A DNA stretch of 64,000 nucleotides, from assembly GCF_029813775.1 (NCBI RefSeq), contig NZ_JARVKW010000004.1:186001-250000 (forward strand). Reading direction: 5' to 3'. The notes beneath the pieces were generated by a model. That model made no database searches and had not been told where the DNA came from. It worked only from the letters and a program-made list of their open reading frames with translations. Each line of letters starts with the position of its first letter. The first letter of the stretch is position 1. A program made the translations under genes and the position numbers. Shown one piece after another: positions 52,180 through 60,760 of this stretch. The stretch is from Streptomyces sp. DH24. Lineage in GTDB: Bacteria > Actinomycetota > Actinomycetes > Streptomycetales > Streptomycetaceae.

Positions 52180-52820
52180 TGAGCCCGCAGCCCGCCCCGG
52201 CCCCGCTGCTGATCGCCTGCGCGCTCGGCATCGAGCACCTCGCGCTGCGCACGGGCGACCGCACCGGGGCCGGCGGGCCGGTCACCGTGCTCCGCACGGG
52301 CATGGGGCCGGCGGCGGCCGAGCGGTCCGTCGGCCGGGTGCTCGCCGACCCGGCCCTGGAGGCCGCCGCCGTGCTCGCGACCGGCTTCTGCGCGGGGCTC
52401 GCGCCCGGCATGCACCCCGGCGACCTGGTCGTCGCCGAGGAGACCCGGGACCCGCGCGGCACCACCCCGTGCGTCGGAACCGACCTGCTGGTGAAGGAGC
52501 TGGCGCGCACGGTGCCCGGCCGGACCGTGCACACCGGGCCGCTCACCGGCTCCGGCCACGTCGTCCGCGGCGCCGAGCGCGCCGAACTGCTCGCCACCGG
52601 TGCGATCGCCGTGGACATGGAGTCCGCGGCCACGCTGCTGAGCGCGGTGCGCACCGGCGCGCGTCCGGTTGCCGCCGTACGAGTGGTCGTGGACGCCCCG
52701 GAACACGAACTCGTCCGGATCGGCACAGTGCGCGGTGGAATATCGGCTTTCCGTGTTCTGCGTTCGGTACTTCCCGCTTTCTTCGAATGGCACCGTTCTT
52801 TGCTGCTCCCCCGGAGGTGA
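52179..52820 (+). CDS. hpnG: Adenosylhopane nucleosidase HpnG
   Basis: Removes adenine from adenosylhopane to give ribosylhopane, a step of side-chain formation. The 213-aa phosphorylase-superfamily protein has ATGFCAGLAPGMHPGDLVVAEET, SGHVVRGAERAEL and the ligand Glu in AVDMESAATLL. ATG 52179 overlaps the shc stop, so translation is coupled. hpnH starts 5 bp downstream of its stop. Confidence 0.9.
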   Translation: MSPQPAPAPLLIACALGIEHLALRTGDRTGAGGPVTVLRTGMGPAAAERSVGRVLADPALEAAAVLATGFCAGLAPGMHPGDLVVAEETRDPRGTTPCVGTDLLVKELARTVPGRTVHTGPLTGSGHVVRGAERAELLATGAIAVDMESAATLLSAVRTGARPVAAVRVVVDAPEHELVRIGTVRGGISAFRVLRSVLPAFFEWHRSLLLPRR

Positions 52821-52825
52821 GCCAG

Positions 52826-53848
52826 ATGGCCATGCCGCTGCGCCAGTCCATCAAGGTCGCTACTTACCTGGCCGAACAGAAGCTCCGCAGGCGGGACAAG
52901 TTTCCGCTCATCGTCGAGCTGGAACCGCTTTTCGCGTGCAACCTGAAGTGTGAGGGCTGCGGCAAGATCCAGCACCCGGCCGGGGTGCTCAAGCAGCGCA
53001 TGCCGGTCGCCCAGGCCGTGGGGGCGGTGCTGGAGTCCGGCGCGCCGATGGTGTCCATCGCCGGCGGCGAGCCGCTGATGCACCCTCAGATCGACGAGAT
53101 CGTGCGCCAGTTGGTGGCGAAGCGGAAATACGTCTTCCTGTGCACCAACGCCATGCTGCTGCGCAAGAAGATGGACAGGTTCACGCCCTCGCCGTACTTC
53201 GCCTTCGCCGTGCACATCGACGGACTGCGCGAGCGGCACGACGAATCGGTCGCCAAGGAGGGCGTGTTCGACGAGGCCGTGGCGGCGATCAAGGAGGCCA
53301 AGCGGCGCGGCTTCCGGGTCACCACCAACTCGACCTTCTTCAACACCGACACCCCGCAGACCATCGTCGAAGTGCTCGACTACCTCAACGACGACCTCAA
53401 GGTCGACGAGATGATGATCTCGCCCGCCTACGCCTACGAGAAGGCGCCCGACCAGGAACACTTCCTGGGCGTGGAGCAGACCCGGGAACTGTTCAGGAAG
53501 GCCTTCGCGGGCGGCAACCGGCGCCGCTGGCGGCTGAACCACTCCCCGCTGTTCCTGGACTTCCTGGAGGGCAAGGTCGACTTCCCGTGCACGGCGTGGG
53601 CGATCCCGAACTACTCCCTGTTCGGCTGGCAGCGGCCCTGCTACCTGATGAGCGACGGGTACGTGCCGACGTACCGGGAGCTGATCGAGGAGACCGACTG
53701 GGACAAGTACGGCCGGGGCAAGGACCCGCGCTGCGCCAACTGCATGGCGCACTGCGGATACGAGCCGACCGCCGTCCTCGCCACCATGGGCTCCCTGAAG
53801 GAGTCGCTGCGCGCCCTGCGCGAGACCGTCGCGCCGAGCGGCGGCTGA
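52826..53848 (+). CDS. hpnH: Adenosyl-hopene transferase HpnH (radical SAM)
   Basis: Radical-SAM enzyme joining the 5'-deoxyadenosyl radical to diploptene to give adenosylhopane. The 340-aa protein has the CxxxCxxC cluster (C38, C42, C45 in CNLKCEGC), GGEPLMHPQ, and a C-terminal HpnH-specific domain with CANCMAHCGYEPTAVLATMG. ATG 52826 follows GGAGGTGAG at a good distance. Only 74 bp separate it from dxs. Confidence 0.95.
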   Translation: MAMPLRQSIKVATYLAEQKLRRRDKFPLIVELEPLFACNLKCEGCGKIQHPAGVLKQRMPVAQAVGAVLESGAPMVSIAGGEPLMHPQIDEIVRQLVAKRKYVFLCTNAMLLRKKMDRFTPSPYFAFAVHIDGLRERHDESVAKEGVFDEAVAAIKEAKRRGFRVTTNSTFFNTDTPQTIVEVLDYLNDDLKVDEMMISPAYAYEKAPDQEHFLGVEQTRELFRKAFAGGNRRRWRLNHSPLFLDFLEGKVDFPCTAWAIPNYSLFGWQRPCYLMSDGYVPTYRELIEETDWDKYGRGKDPRCANCMAHCGYEPTAVLATMGSLKESLRALRETVAPSGG

Positions 53849-53922
53849 CGAGGACGGCGTCGCGGCGGGGGGAGCCGGACGCCACCGGGAGCTGAACAGC
53901 ACGGACCGAAGGGGGCCCGAAC

Positions 53923-55821
53923 GTGACGATTCTGGAGAACATCCGGGGACCACGCGACCTGAAGGCGCTGTCCGAGGCGGAACTCGGCGAACTGTCCGAG
54001 GAGATCCGGGAGTTCCTGGTGCACGCGGTGTCCAGGACCGGCGGTCACCTCGGGCCCAATCTGGGGGTGGTGGAACTCACCGTCGCCCTCCACCGGGTCT
54101 TCGAGTCGCCGGCCGACCGCATCGTGTGGGACACCGGTCACCAGAGCTATGTGCACAAGCTGCTGACGGGGCGGCAGGACTTCTCCAAGCTGCGCGGCAA
54201 GGGCGGCCTGTCCGGCTACCCGTCCCGCGAGGAGTCCGAGCACGACGTCGTCGAGAACAGCCACGCCTCGACCGCCCTCGGCTGGGCCGACGGGCTCGCC
54301 AAGGCCCGCCAGGTGCGCGGCGGTCAGGGGCACGTCGTCGCGGTGATCGGCGACGGCGCGCTGACCGGCGGCATGGCGTGGGAGGCGCTGAACAACATCG
54401 CCGCCGCCAGGGACCGGCCGCTGGTCGTCGTCGTCAACGACAACGAGCGGTCCTACGCCCCCACCATCGGCGGCCTCGCCCACCACCTCGCCGCGCTGCG
54501 CACCACCGACGGCTACGAGAGGGTGCTCGCCTGGGGCAAGGACGTCCTCCAGCGCACGCCCGTGGTGGGCAGCACCGTCTACGACGCGCTGCACGGCGCG
54601 AAGAAGGGCTTCAAGGACGCCTTCGCCCCGCAGGGCCTGTTCGAGGACCTGGGACTGAAGTACGTCGGCCCGATCGACGGGCACGACATCCGGGCCGTCG
54701 AGTCCGCGCTGCGCCGCGCGAAACGGTTCCACGGGCCCGTGCTGGTCCACGTCCTGACGGAGAAGGGCCGCGGCTACGAACCCGCCCTCGCCCACGAGGA
54801 GGACCACTTCCACACCGTCGGCGTGATGGACCCGCTCACCTGCGAGCCGCTCGCCCCGTCCGGCGGGCCGTCCTGGACCGCGGTGTTCGGCGACGAGATG
54901 GTCCGCATCGGCGCGGAACGCGACGACGTCGTGGCGATCACGGCGGCCATGCTGCACCCGGTGGGCCTGACCGCCTTCGCGGCGCGGTTCCCGGACCGGG
55001 TGTGGGACGTCGGCATCGCCGAGCAGCACGCGGCCGTGTCCGCGGCGGGCCTGGCGACCGGTGGACTGCACCCCGTCGTCGCCGTCTACGCCACCTTCCT
55101 CAACCGCGCCTTCGACCAGCTCCTGATGGACGTCGCCCTGCACAAGTGCGGCGTCACCTTCGTCCTGGACCGGGCCGGCGTCACCGGCACCGACGGGCCC
55201 TCCCACAACGGCATGTGGGACATGTCGGTCCTCCAGGTCGTCCCCGGCCTCAGGATCGCCGCACCCCGCGACGCGGCCCAGCTGCGTGCCCAGCTGCGCG
55301 AGGCGGTCGCCGTCGACGACGCGCCGACCCTGGTCCGCTTCCCGAAGGAGTCGGTGGGCCCCGAGATCCCGGCGGTCGACCGGGTGGGCGGCCTCGACGT
55401 GCTGTACCGCGCACCGGACCGGCCGGAGGTGCTGCTGGTCGCCGTCGGCGTGATGGCGCCCGTCTGCCTGCGGGCCGCCGAGCTGCTGCGGGCCCGCGGC
55501 ATCGGCTGCACCGTCGTGGACCCCCGCTGGGTCAAGCCCGTCGACCCGGCGCTGCCCCCGCTGGCCGCCGCGCACCGCCTGGTGGCCGTCGTGGAGGACA
55601 ACAGCCGGGCGGCCGGGGTGGGCGCGGCGGTGGCGCTGGCCCTGGGAGATGCCGAAGTGGACGTCCCCGTACGGCGGTTCGGCATCCCGGAGCAGTTCCT
55701 CGCGCACGCCAAACGTGCCGAGGTGCTCGCCGACATCGGACTCACGCCCGTCGAGATCGCGGGGCGGATCAGCGCGAGCCTCGCCGCCAAGGAAGAGCTG
55801 TCCAAGGAGCAACCGGAATGA
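53923..55821 (+). CDS. dxs: 1-Deoxy-D-xylulose-5-phosphate synthase
   Basis: First enzyme of the MEP pathway, joining pyruvate and glyceraldehyde-3-phosphate. The 632-aa ThDP enzyme has the [18 protein letters not shown]-terminus, thiamine motif [17 protein letters not shown] (around residue 142), the H for substrate in [11 protein letters not shown], and the transketolase-like pyrimidine domain ([34 protein letters not shown]). It is likely an additional, cluster-borne copy boosting precursors for hopanoids. GTG 53923 gives the family N-terminus; the stop overlaps the aminotransferase start. Confidence 0.95.
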   Translation: MTILENIRGPRDLKALSEAELGELSEEIREFLVHAVSRTGGHLGPNLGVVELTVALHRVFESPADRIVWDTGHQSYVHKLLTGRQDFSKLRGKGGLSGYPSREESEHDVVENSHASTALGWADGLAKARQVRGGQGHVVAVIGDGALTGGMAWEALNNIAAARDRPLVVVVNDNERSYAPTIGGLAHHLAALRTTDGYERVLAWGKDVLQRTPVVGSTVYDALHGAKKGFKDAFAPQGLFEDLGLKYVGPIDGHDIRAVESALRRAKRFHGPVLVHVLTEKGRGYEPALAHEEDHFHTVGVMDPLTCEPLAPSGGPSWTAVFGDEMVRIGAERDDVVAITAAMLHPVGLTAFAARFPDRVWDVGIAEQHAAVSAAGLATGGLHPVVAVYATFLNRAFDQLLMDVALHKCGVTFVLDRAGVTGTDGPSHNGMWDMSVLQVVPGLRIAAPRDAAQLRAQLREAVAVDDAPTLVRFPKESVGPEIPAVDRVGGLDVLYRAPDRPEVLLVAVGVMAPVCLRAAELLRARGIGCTVVDPRWVKPVDPALPPLAAAHRLVAVVEDNSRAAGVGAAVALALGDAEVDVPVRRFGIPEQFLAHAKRAEVLADIGLTPVEIAGRISASLAAKEELSKEQPE

Positions 55822-57236
55822 CAACCGCGGAATCCGCGTCGCCGTCGTCGCCGCAGGCCGGGGAGTTCGACCTCGGCGCGCTGCTGGCCGAACGCGGAGC
55901 CGAGCGCTACGAGCTGCACACCAGGTACCTCAACCACCAGCTCCCGCGCATGCTGCACACCATCGGCTTCGACAAGGTCTACGAGCGTGCCGAGGGCGCC
56001 TACTTCTGGGACGCCGACGGCAACGACTACCTGGACATGCTCGCCGGGTTCGGGGTGATGGGCCTGGGCCGCCACCACCCCGTGGTCCGCAAGGCGCTGC
56101 ACGACGTCCTCGACCTGGACCTCGCCGACCTCACCCGCTTCGACTGCCAGCCGCTGCCCGGACTGCTGGCCGAACGGCTGCTCAGGCACAGCCCGCACCT
56201 GGACCGGGTGTTCTTCGGCAACAGCGGCACGGAGGCCGTCGAGGGCGCGCTGAAGTTCGCCCGCTGTGCCACCGGCAGGCCGCGCGTCCTGTACTGCGAG
56301 CACGCCTTCCACGGCCTGACCACCGGCTCCCTCTCGGTGAACGGCGAGGACGGCTTCCGGGACGGCTTCGGCCCGCTGCTGCCCGACACGGCCGTACCCC
56401 TCGGCGATCTCGACGCCCTGGCACGGGAGTTGCGCAAGGGAGACGTCGCCGCACTGGTCGTGGAGCCGATCCAGGGCAAGGGCGTGCACGAGGCACCGCC
56501 CGGCTATCTGCGCGCCGCGCAGGAACTGCTGCACCGGCACAAGGCGCTCCTCATCGCCGACGAGGTGCAGACCGGCCTCGGCCGCACCGGCGACTTCTAC
56601 GCCTACCAGCACGAGGCGGGCGTCGAGCCGGACCTGGTGTGCGTGGCGAAGGCGCTGTCCGGCGGCTACGTGCCCGTCGGCGCCACCCTCGGCAAGGACT
56701 GGATCTTCAAGAAGGTCTACTCCTCGATGGACCGCGTGCTGGTCCACTCGGCGAGCTTCGGAGCCAACGCGCAGGCCATGGCGGCGGGCCTCGCGGTGCT
56801 GTCCGTGCTGGAGAACGAACAGATCGTGGCGGGCGTCCGCAGCACCGGCGAGCTGCTGAGATCGCGGCTGGCCGCGCTCGTCGGCCAGTACGAGCTGCTC
56901 GCCGACGTCCGCGGCCGGGGCCTGATGATCGGCATCGAGTTCGGCAGGCCGCGGTCGCTGAAGCTGCGCAGCCGGTGGGCCATGCTCCAGGCCGCCCGCA
57001 GGGGACTGTTCGCGCAGATGGTGGTGGTGCCGCTGCTCCAGCGGCACCGCATCCTCACCCAGGTCTCCGGGGACCACATGGAGGTCATCAAGCTGATCCC
57101 GCCGCTGATCATCGGTGAGCGGGAGGTGGACCGTTTCGTCGACGCCTTCACCGCCGTGCTGGACGACGCGCACAGTGGCGGGCTGATCTGGGACTTCGGC
57201 AGGACGCTGGTGAAGCAGGCGATCGCCAACCGCTGA
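55818..57236 (+). CDS. hpnO: Class III aminotransferase, HpnO-like (aminobacteriohopanetriol)
   Basis: 472-aa PLP enzyme of the class III family. It has [31 protein letters not shown], the Asp in [14 protein letters not shown] and the Schiff-base Lys at about residue 278 in [14 protein letters not shown]. At the end of the hopanoid operon it most likely aminates the ribosyl/bacteriohopane side chain to aminobacteriohopanetriol, as HpnO does; the assignment rests on context and family. ATG 55818 overlaps dxs (ATGA). Confidence 0.9.
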   Translation: MTTAESASPSSPQAGEFDLGALLAERGAERYELHTRYLNHQLPRMLHTIGFDKVYERAEGAYFWDADGNDYLDMLAGFGVMGLGRHHPVVRKALHDVLDLDLADLTRFDCQPLPGLLAERLLRHSPHLDRVFFGNSGTEAVEGALKFARCATGRPRVLYCEHAFHGLTTGSLSVNGEDGFRDGFGPLLPDTAVPLGDLDALARELRKGDVAALVVEPIQGKGVHEAPPGYLRAAQELLHRHKALLIADEVQTGLGRTGDFYAYQHEAGVEPDLVCVAKALSGGYVPVGATLGKDWIFKKVYSSMDRVLVHSASFGANAQAMAAGLAVLSVLENEQIVAGVRSTGELLRSRLAALVGQYELLADVRGRGLMIGIEFGRPRSLKLRSRWAMLQAARRGLFAQMVVVPLLQRHRILTQVSGDHMEVIKLIPPLIIGEREVDRFVDAFTAVLDDAHSGGLIWDFGRTLVKQAIANR

Positions 57237-57264
57237 CGGCCGCTCGACGCCGGCGCTCTCCCGC

Positions 57265-57304
57265 GGCCCTGGGCAGGCCGCCGGGCCGGCCGGCCCTGGG
57301 CAGG
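57265..57304. repeat. GGCCCTGGGCAGG direct repeat
   Basis: The 13-mer is present at 57265-57277 and 57292-57304, centred in flanking GC-rich inverted sequence just after the hopanoid operon. It may form part of a terminator. Confidence 0.5.
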
Positions 57305-57320
57305 CGGCCGAGCCGGGTCT

Positions 57321-57355
57321 TTGCCTTGGAGGCAAGAAATTTGCCCGTGAGGCAA
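57321..57355. promoter_or_regulatory. Twin operators TTGCC-N5-GGCAA upstream of the XRE-cupin regulator
   Basis: Two inverted repeats, TTGCC-TTGGA-GGCAA (57321-57335) and TTGCC-CGTGA-GGCAA (57341-57355), are exactly 20 bp apart centre to centre, about two helical turns. They lie 21-55 bp before the regulator start and would overlap its promoter, suggesting cooperative autoregulation. Confidence 0.7.
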
Positions 57356-57375
57356 CGGTCGGGCTGAATGGGCCC

Positions 57376-57999
57376 ATGAGCTCGCCCGAGTCCGACCCGT
57401 CCGCCGGGCCGCCCGAGGCGGGGCCGCTCGTCGCGCCCCGGCTCCGCGCCCTGCGCCGCCGCGCGGGCCTCACCCTGGAGGCCGCGGCCCGCGCCGCCGC
57501 CCTGTCGCCCGCCCACCTGTCCCGGCTGGAGACCGGGCAGCGCCAGCCGTCGCTGCCGATGCTGCTGGCTCTCGCCCGCACCTACGGTACGACGGTCTCC
57601 GAGCTGCTCGGCGAGCGGGCCGCCGACCGGGAGGCCGTCGTGCGTGCCGCCGACATGGAACCCACGGCGGCGGGTGGCTGGACGTACTGGCAGGCCGGTG
57701 CGCCCGGACGCGGCATGCAGGCCCTGCGGGTCAGCGTGCCGTACGGGGCGCAGGGCGACATCGTGCGGGTCCACCCCGGCGAGGAATGGCTGCACGTGCT
57801 CAAGGGCCGGCTGCGGCTGCGCCTGGGGGAGACCCTGCACCGGCTCGACCCGGGGGACAGCGCGCACTTCGACTCGCTGACCCCGCACCGCATCGCCGCC
57901 GACGGCCCCGACGGTGTCGAGCTCCTCTTCGTCCACACCCTTTTGCAGAGCCCCACGGCCGCGCTGTGCCTGGGCCCGATCACCGGAGGCAGCTCATGA
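57376..57999 (+). CDS. XRE-family regulator with C-terminal cupin domain
   Basis: 207-aa transcription factor. The helix-turn-helix at about 15-75 (APRLRALRRRAGLTLEAAARAAALSPAHLSRLETGQRQPSLPMLLALARTYGTTVSELLG) is followed by a cupin (about 110-200) with VHPGEEWLHVLKGRLRLRLGE and GDSAHFDSLTPHRIAA, a small-molecule or metal-binding barrel. The tandem sites immediately upstream are probably its own. A 39-aa membrane peptide overlaps its stop. It may control hopanoid genes or something unrelated; the equivalent S. coelicolor gene, as recalled, has the same position. Confidence 0.9.
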   Translation: MSSPESDPSAGPPEAGPLVAPRLRALRRRAGLTLEAAARAAALSPAHLSRLETGQRQPSLPMLLALARTYGTTVSELLGERAADREAVVRAADMEPTAAGGWTYWQAGAPGRGMQALRVSVPYGAQGDIVRVHPGEEWLHVLKGRLRLRLGETLHRLDPGDSAHFDSLTPHRIAADGPDGVELLFVHTLLQSPTAALCLGPITGGSS

Positions 58000-58115
58000 G
58001 CGACATCGAGGAGAAGTTCCCGCGTGCCCTGTGGGTCCGGCTGATCATCTACATCGCCGTGGGACACGTCTTCGCGGCGTTCGTCTGGCTCCTCTTCGAG
58101 GTCGGCGCCAAGTAG
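57996..58115 (+). CDS. Small membrane peptide (DUF6126-like)
   Basis: 39-aa peptide: acidic/basic N-terminus MSDIEEKFPRALW then a single hydrophobic helix (VRLIIYIAVGHVFAAFVWLLFEVG). ATG 57996 overlaps the regulator's TGA and has GGAGG about 7 nt upstream. Adjacent homologues of this size exist in other streptomycetes next to the XRE-cupin gene, as I recall (DUF6126). Role unknown. Confidence 0.75.
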   Translation: MSDIEEKFPRALWVRLIIYIAVGHVFAAFVWLLFEVGAK

Positions 58116-58151
58116 GGCGCGCGGCGCCGGGGCGCCGACCCCGGGCGGACG

Positions 58152-58949
58152 TCAGTCAAGCAGCCGTTCCCGCAGGCGCTCCCGGGTCTCGGGGGTGATC
58201 CCGAGGCCCTGCTCCAGGTAGGCCGGCACGCCGCCCCACGTCTCGTCGATGGTCTCGAAGGCCGCGGCCAGGTACTCGGCGCGCGCGTCGAACAGGGGGT
58301 CGAGCAGCTCCATGACCTCGGGGGAGTAGGCCGAGGCCGACGTGCTGCTGCGGTGCACCTTGTAGCGGCGGTGCTTGGCGTTCGACTTCAGGTAGTCCTC
58401 GACGATCGCGTCCCGCTCGACGCCGACGGCCAGCAGCGTCACCGCGACGGACAGGCCCGCGCGGTCCTTGCCCGCCGCGCAGTGCATCAGGGCCGGGACG
58501 CTGTCCTCGGCGAGCGAGCGCAGCACCCGGGAGTGCTCCGCGGTGCGCTCCTTGATGATCATCCGGTACGAGGCGATCATCCGGTTCGCGCCCTTGCCGT
58601 CCGCGAGGATCGCGCGCAGCTGGTCCAGGTCGCCGTCCCGCACCATCTTCCAGAACTCGGCGCCGTCGGCCGGGTCGCTCAGCGGCAGGTTCAGATTGCG
58701 CACGCCCGGCAGCTCGACGTCCGGGCCCTCCAGCTTCTGGTCGGCCGCGTTGCGGAAGTCGAAGATCGTGTGCAGGCCGAGGGAAGAGAGGAAGGCGGCG
58801 TCGTCCTCCGTCGCGTGCGCGAGGTGGCCGCTGCGGAACAGCACGCCGTGGCGCACCCGGCGGCCGTCCACGGTCGGCAGTCCACCGACGTCACGGAAGT
58901 TGCGCACTCCGGCCAGCTCGGGCTCGGTCGACGGGACCTGCTGCGTCAC
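58152..58949 (-). CDS. Tyrosine-protein phosphatase (Y_phosphatase3 family)
   Basis: 265-aa phosphatase with the P-loop HCAAGKDRAG (C-x5-R), the FDFRNAADQ region and NFRDVGGLPTVDGRRVRHGVLFRSGHL at the N-terminus, features of the MptpB-like tyrosine/lipid phosphatases. MptpB is secreted, but this protein has no signal peptide. It may act on phosphotyrosine or phosphoinositides. GTG 58949 has GGGAGGAG 5-6 nt upstream. Confidence 0.9.
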   Translation of the reverse strand: MTQQVPSTEPELAGVRNFRDVGGLPTVDGRRVRHGVLFRSGHLAHATEDDAAFLSSLGLHTIFDFRNAADQKLEGPDVELPGVRNLNLPLSDPADGAEFWKMVRDGDLDQLRAILADGKGANRMIASYRMIIKERTAEHSRVLRSLAEDSVPALMHCAAGKDRAGLSVAVTLLAVGVERDAIVEDYLKSNAKHRRYKVHRSSTSASAYSPEVMELLDPLFDARAEYLAAAFETIDETWGGVPAYLEQGLGITPETRERLRERLLD

Positions 58950-59368
58950 GAGGGCTCCTCCCACTCGGCCCCGCCGGCGCGGCTCACCGACGGGCACACG
59001 GTCGACGATACGACACGCCTGCCAGGCGATATGAGAGGGACGGATCCACGCGGTGAGCGGCAAACGCGATGAAAACGGGCGCTGTTTTTTCGGTGGCGCC
59101 CTTTGTCGTTCGGTGGGCCTTTCGTCCGAATCGACCGTTTAGGTATAACGCGCCCCGGTAGCAAGGGAGATGGGGTGCGACGCGTGAGCAGCGTCATATT
59201 CGTGACGATCCGCTGTCGCCATGTTCACGTAATTCAGGCGCATTTCCAGGGAATTGCAGGAGGGCTAAAGATCCTTAATCCACGCTCGGTGACCGGAAAA
59301 GTCACGAACACCCGCCGGAAAAGCGCGGGAAGGCAATCCCGGGCTTGTCCCTGCGCCGCCCGGTCGCT
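58950..59368. other. Intergenic region between phosphatase and riboswitch
   Basis: This 419-bp stretch has a lower GC content than its surroundings, especially around 59080-59330, and no supported gene. It must hold the promoter of the riboswitch transcript that starts near or just before 59369. No clear -35/-10 pair was singled out. Confidence 0.5.
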
Positions 59369-59573
59369 TAGGTTCGCCACCGATCCGGACGGACGCCTAA
59401 TCCTGCCGCCGCCCGGAAGCCCGCACACACTCTGACCCGTGTACGGCAGGAGCGGGGGACCCACAGGTAACACCGCCTGTTCCGGTCTCCGGAAGAGGCT
59501 CGGGGTGAAGCCGCGCAGCAACGCGGCCGGGCATCTCCAGTCCGAACCCGACAGCTCACCTCGTAGGCGCCGG
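59369..59573 (+). ncRNA. ydaO/yuaA riboswitch (c-di-AMP)
   Basis: The leader carries the conserved blocks of the ydaO class: GCGGGGGACCCAC around 59451, TCGGGGTGAAGCCGC around 59500, GCCGGGCATCTCCAG, and CCGAACCCGACAGCTCACCTCGTAGGCG at the 3' end (59542-59569, given in parts). These form the paired c-di-AMP pockets. It precedes a cell-wall peptidase, the typical actinobacterial target (as for Rpf and NlpC/P60 genes), and binding of c-di-AMP normally turns expression off. Boundaries are approximate. The AUG follows 14 nt after the last conserved element. Confidence 0.9.
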
Positions 59574-59586
59574 AGAGGAATTCACC

Positions 59587-60552
59587 ATGCCCGCGAAGGG
59601 TAAGCACCGCCGTACGAAGTCCCAGCGTTTCACCCGATCGATCGCCGTCGCCGGAACCGGCGGCGCCGCACTCGCCCTTCCGCTTCTCGGGGCCACCGGC
59701 GCCAACGCCGCCCCCGCGCAGCCGGTTTCGGAAAAGGCCGTCCAGTCCCTGCCGGTGGCGCAGAACAAGGCCCCCGAGAAGAGCGCCGCGAAGAACTCGG
59801 CCCCGCGGACCTACACCGTGAAGGGCGGCGACTACCTCTCGAAGATCGCCGACGAGCAGAATGTCAGCGGTGGCTGGAAGAAGCTGTACGAGGACAACCG
59901 CGAGGCCGTCGGCAGCGACCCGTCGCTGATCCACCCCGGCCTGAAGCTGTCCCTCGGCAAGAAGGCCACGACGAGCACCGCCAAGCCGTCGACGGAGTCC
60001 TCCTCATCCGGTAAGTCCGACTCATCCCGTTCGTCCGCGTCGGAGTCCCCGGCCTCGAAGTCGTCGTCTTCGTCTTCGTCGTCTTCGTCGTCTTCGTCCT
60101 CCTCGGACGACACCGCGTCGACGGCCGCGCAGTCCTCCGGCTCCGGCTTCACGCTGCCGGTGTCCGGCTCCGGTGTCGGCACCGCCTACAAGGTCGCCGG
60201 CAGCATGTGGTCCAGCGGCTACCACACCGGCGTCGACTTCGTCGTCCCGACCGGCACGTCGCTGAAGGCCGTCGGCGCCGGCACCGTCGTCTCCGCGGGC
60301 TGGGCCGGCGCGTACGGCAACCAGGTCGTCATCAAGCTGAGCGACGGCTACTACGCCCAGTACGCCCACCTGTCCTCGCTGTCCGTCTCGGCCGGCCAGG
60401 CCGTGACCGCGGGCCAGCAGGTCGGCCTCTCCGGCTCGACCGGCAACTCGACCGGGCCGCACCTGCACTTCGAGATCCGCACCACGCCGGACTACGGCTC
60501 GGACGTGGACCCGATGGCGTACCTGCGCTCGCACGGAGCTTCCGGCGCCTGA
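59587..60552 (+). CDS. LysM and M23 endopeptidase, riboswitch-controlled
   Basis: Secreted peptidoglycan hydrolase, 321 aa. Signal peptide (RFTRSIAVAGTGGAALALPLLGATGANAAP), one LysM domain (YTVKGGDYLSKIADEQNVSGGWKKLYEDNREAVG, about 76-115), a long Ser/Thr linker and an M23 peptidase domain with the Zn ligands in GYHTGVDF (H-x3-D) and HLHFEI (H-x-H) plus YAQYAHLSS. It would cut peptide cross-links in the wall. The linker encodes 15 consecutive Ser (residues 159-173) as TCG/TCT repeats. ATG 59587 has GGAGAGG upstream. Confidence 0.95.
   Translation: MPAKGKHRRTKSQRFTRSIAVAGTGGAALALPLLGATGANAAPAQPVSEKAVQSLPVAQNKAPEKSAAKNSAPRTYTVKGGDYLSKIADEQNVSGGWKKLYEDNREAVGSDPSLIHPGLKLSLGKKATTSTAKPSTESSSSGKSDSSRSSASESPASKSSSSSSSSSSSSSSSDDTASTAAQSSGSGFTLPVSGSGVGTAYKVAGSMWSSGYHTGVDFVVPTGTSLKAVGAGTVVSAGWAGAYGNQVVIKLSDGYYAQYAHLSSLSVSAGQAVTAGQQVGLSGSTGNSTGPHLHFEIRTTPDYGSDVDPMAYLRSHGASGA
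60061..60105 (+). repeat. Fifteen Ser codons, TCG/TCT repeat tract
   Basis: A run of TCG and TCT codons inside the LysM-M23 gene, encoding Ser 159-173 of the linker. Simple-sequence tracts like this often vary in length between strains. Confidence 0.8.
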
Positions 60553-60582
60553 CGCCTCGCGCGACCACCCGCCCGACACGCT

Positions 60583-60622
60583 GCCGAAGGCCGGACCCCG
60601 ATCCCCGGGTCCGGCCTTCGGC
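60583..60622 (+). terminator. Terminator hairpin downstream of the LysM-M23 gene
   Basis: GCCGAAGGCCGGACCC (60583-60598) and GGGTCCGGCCTTCGGC (60607-60622) form a perfect 16-bp stem with an 8-nt loop, 30 bp after the stop. Confidence 0.85.
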
Positions 60623-60715
60623 ATGCCCGGGTATGGGGCGCGCGGACCGGCCCTGTCTATTCCTGAGTTGGCCAACACTTCAGGCGTGGCTTATCTCACC
60701 GCCCGTCAACCCCTG

Positions 60716-60731
60716 CCTACGGTCGCGTAGG
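60716..60731. promoter_or_regulatory. CCTACG-GTCG-CGTAGG operator upstream of GDSL hydrolase
   Basis: Perfect 16-bp site with the same arms as the desaturase operators at 5228-5273. It ends 29 bp before the GTG at 60761, overlapping the presumed promoter. Confidence 0.7.
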
Positions 60732-60760
60732 TCACATTCGGGGGTGAATCATGGATCGAT

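Noticed and set aside
59103-59435. A 110-codon open frame upstream of and into the riboswitch
   Set aside because: It overlaps conserved riboswitch bases and has no protein character.
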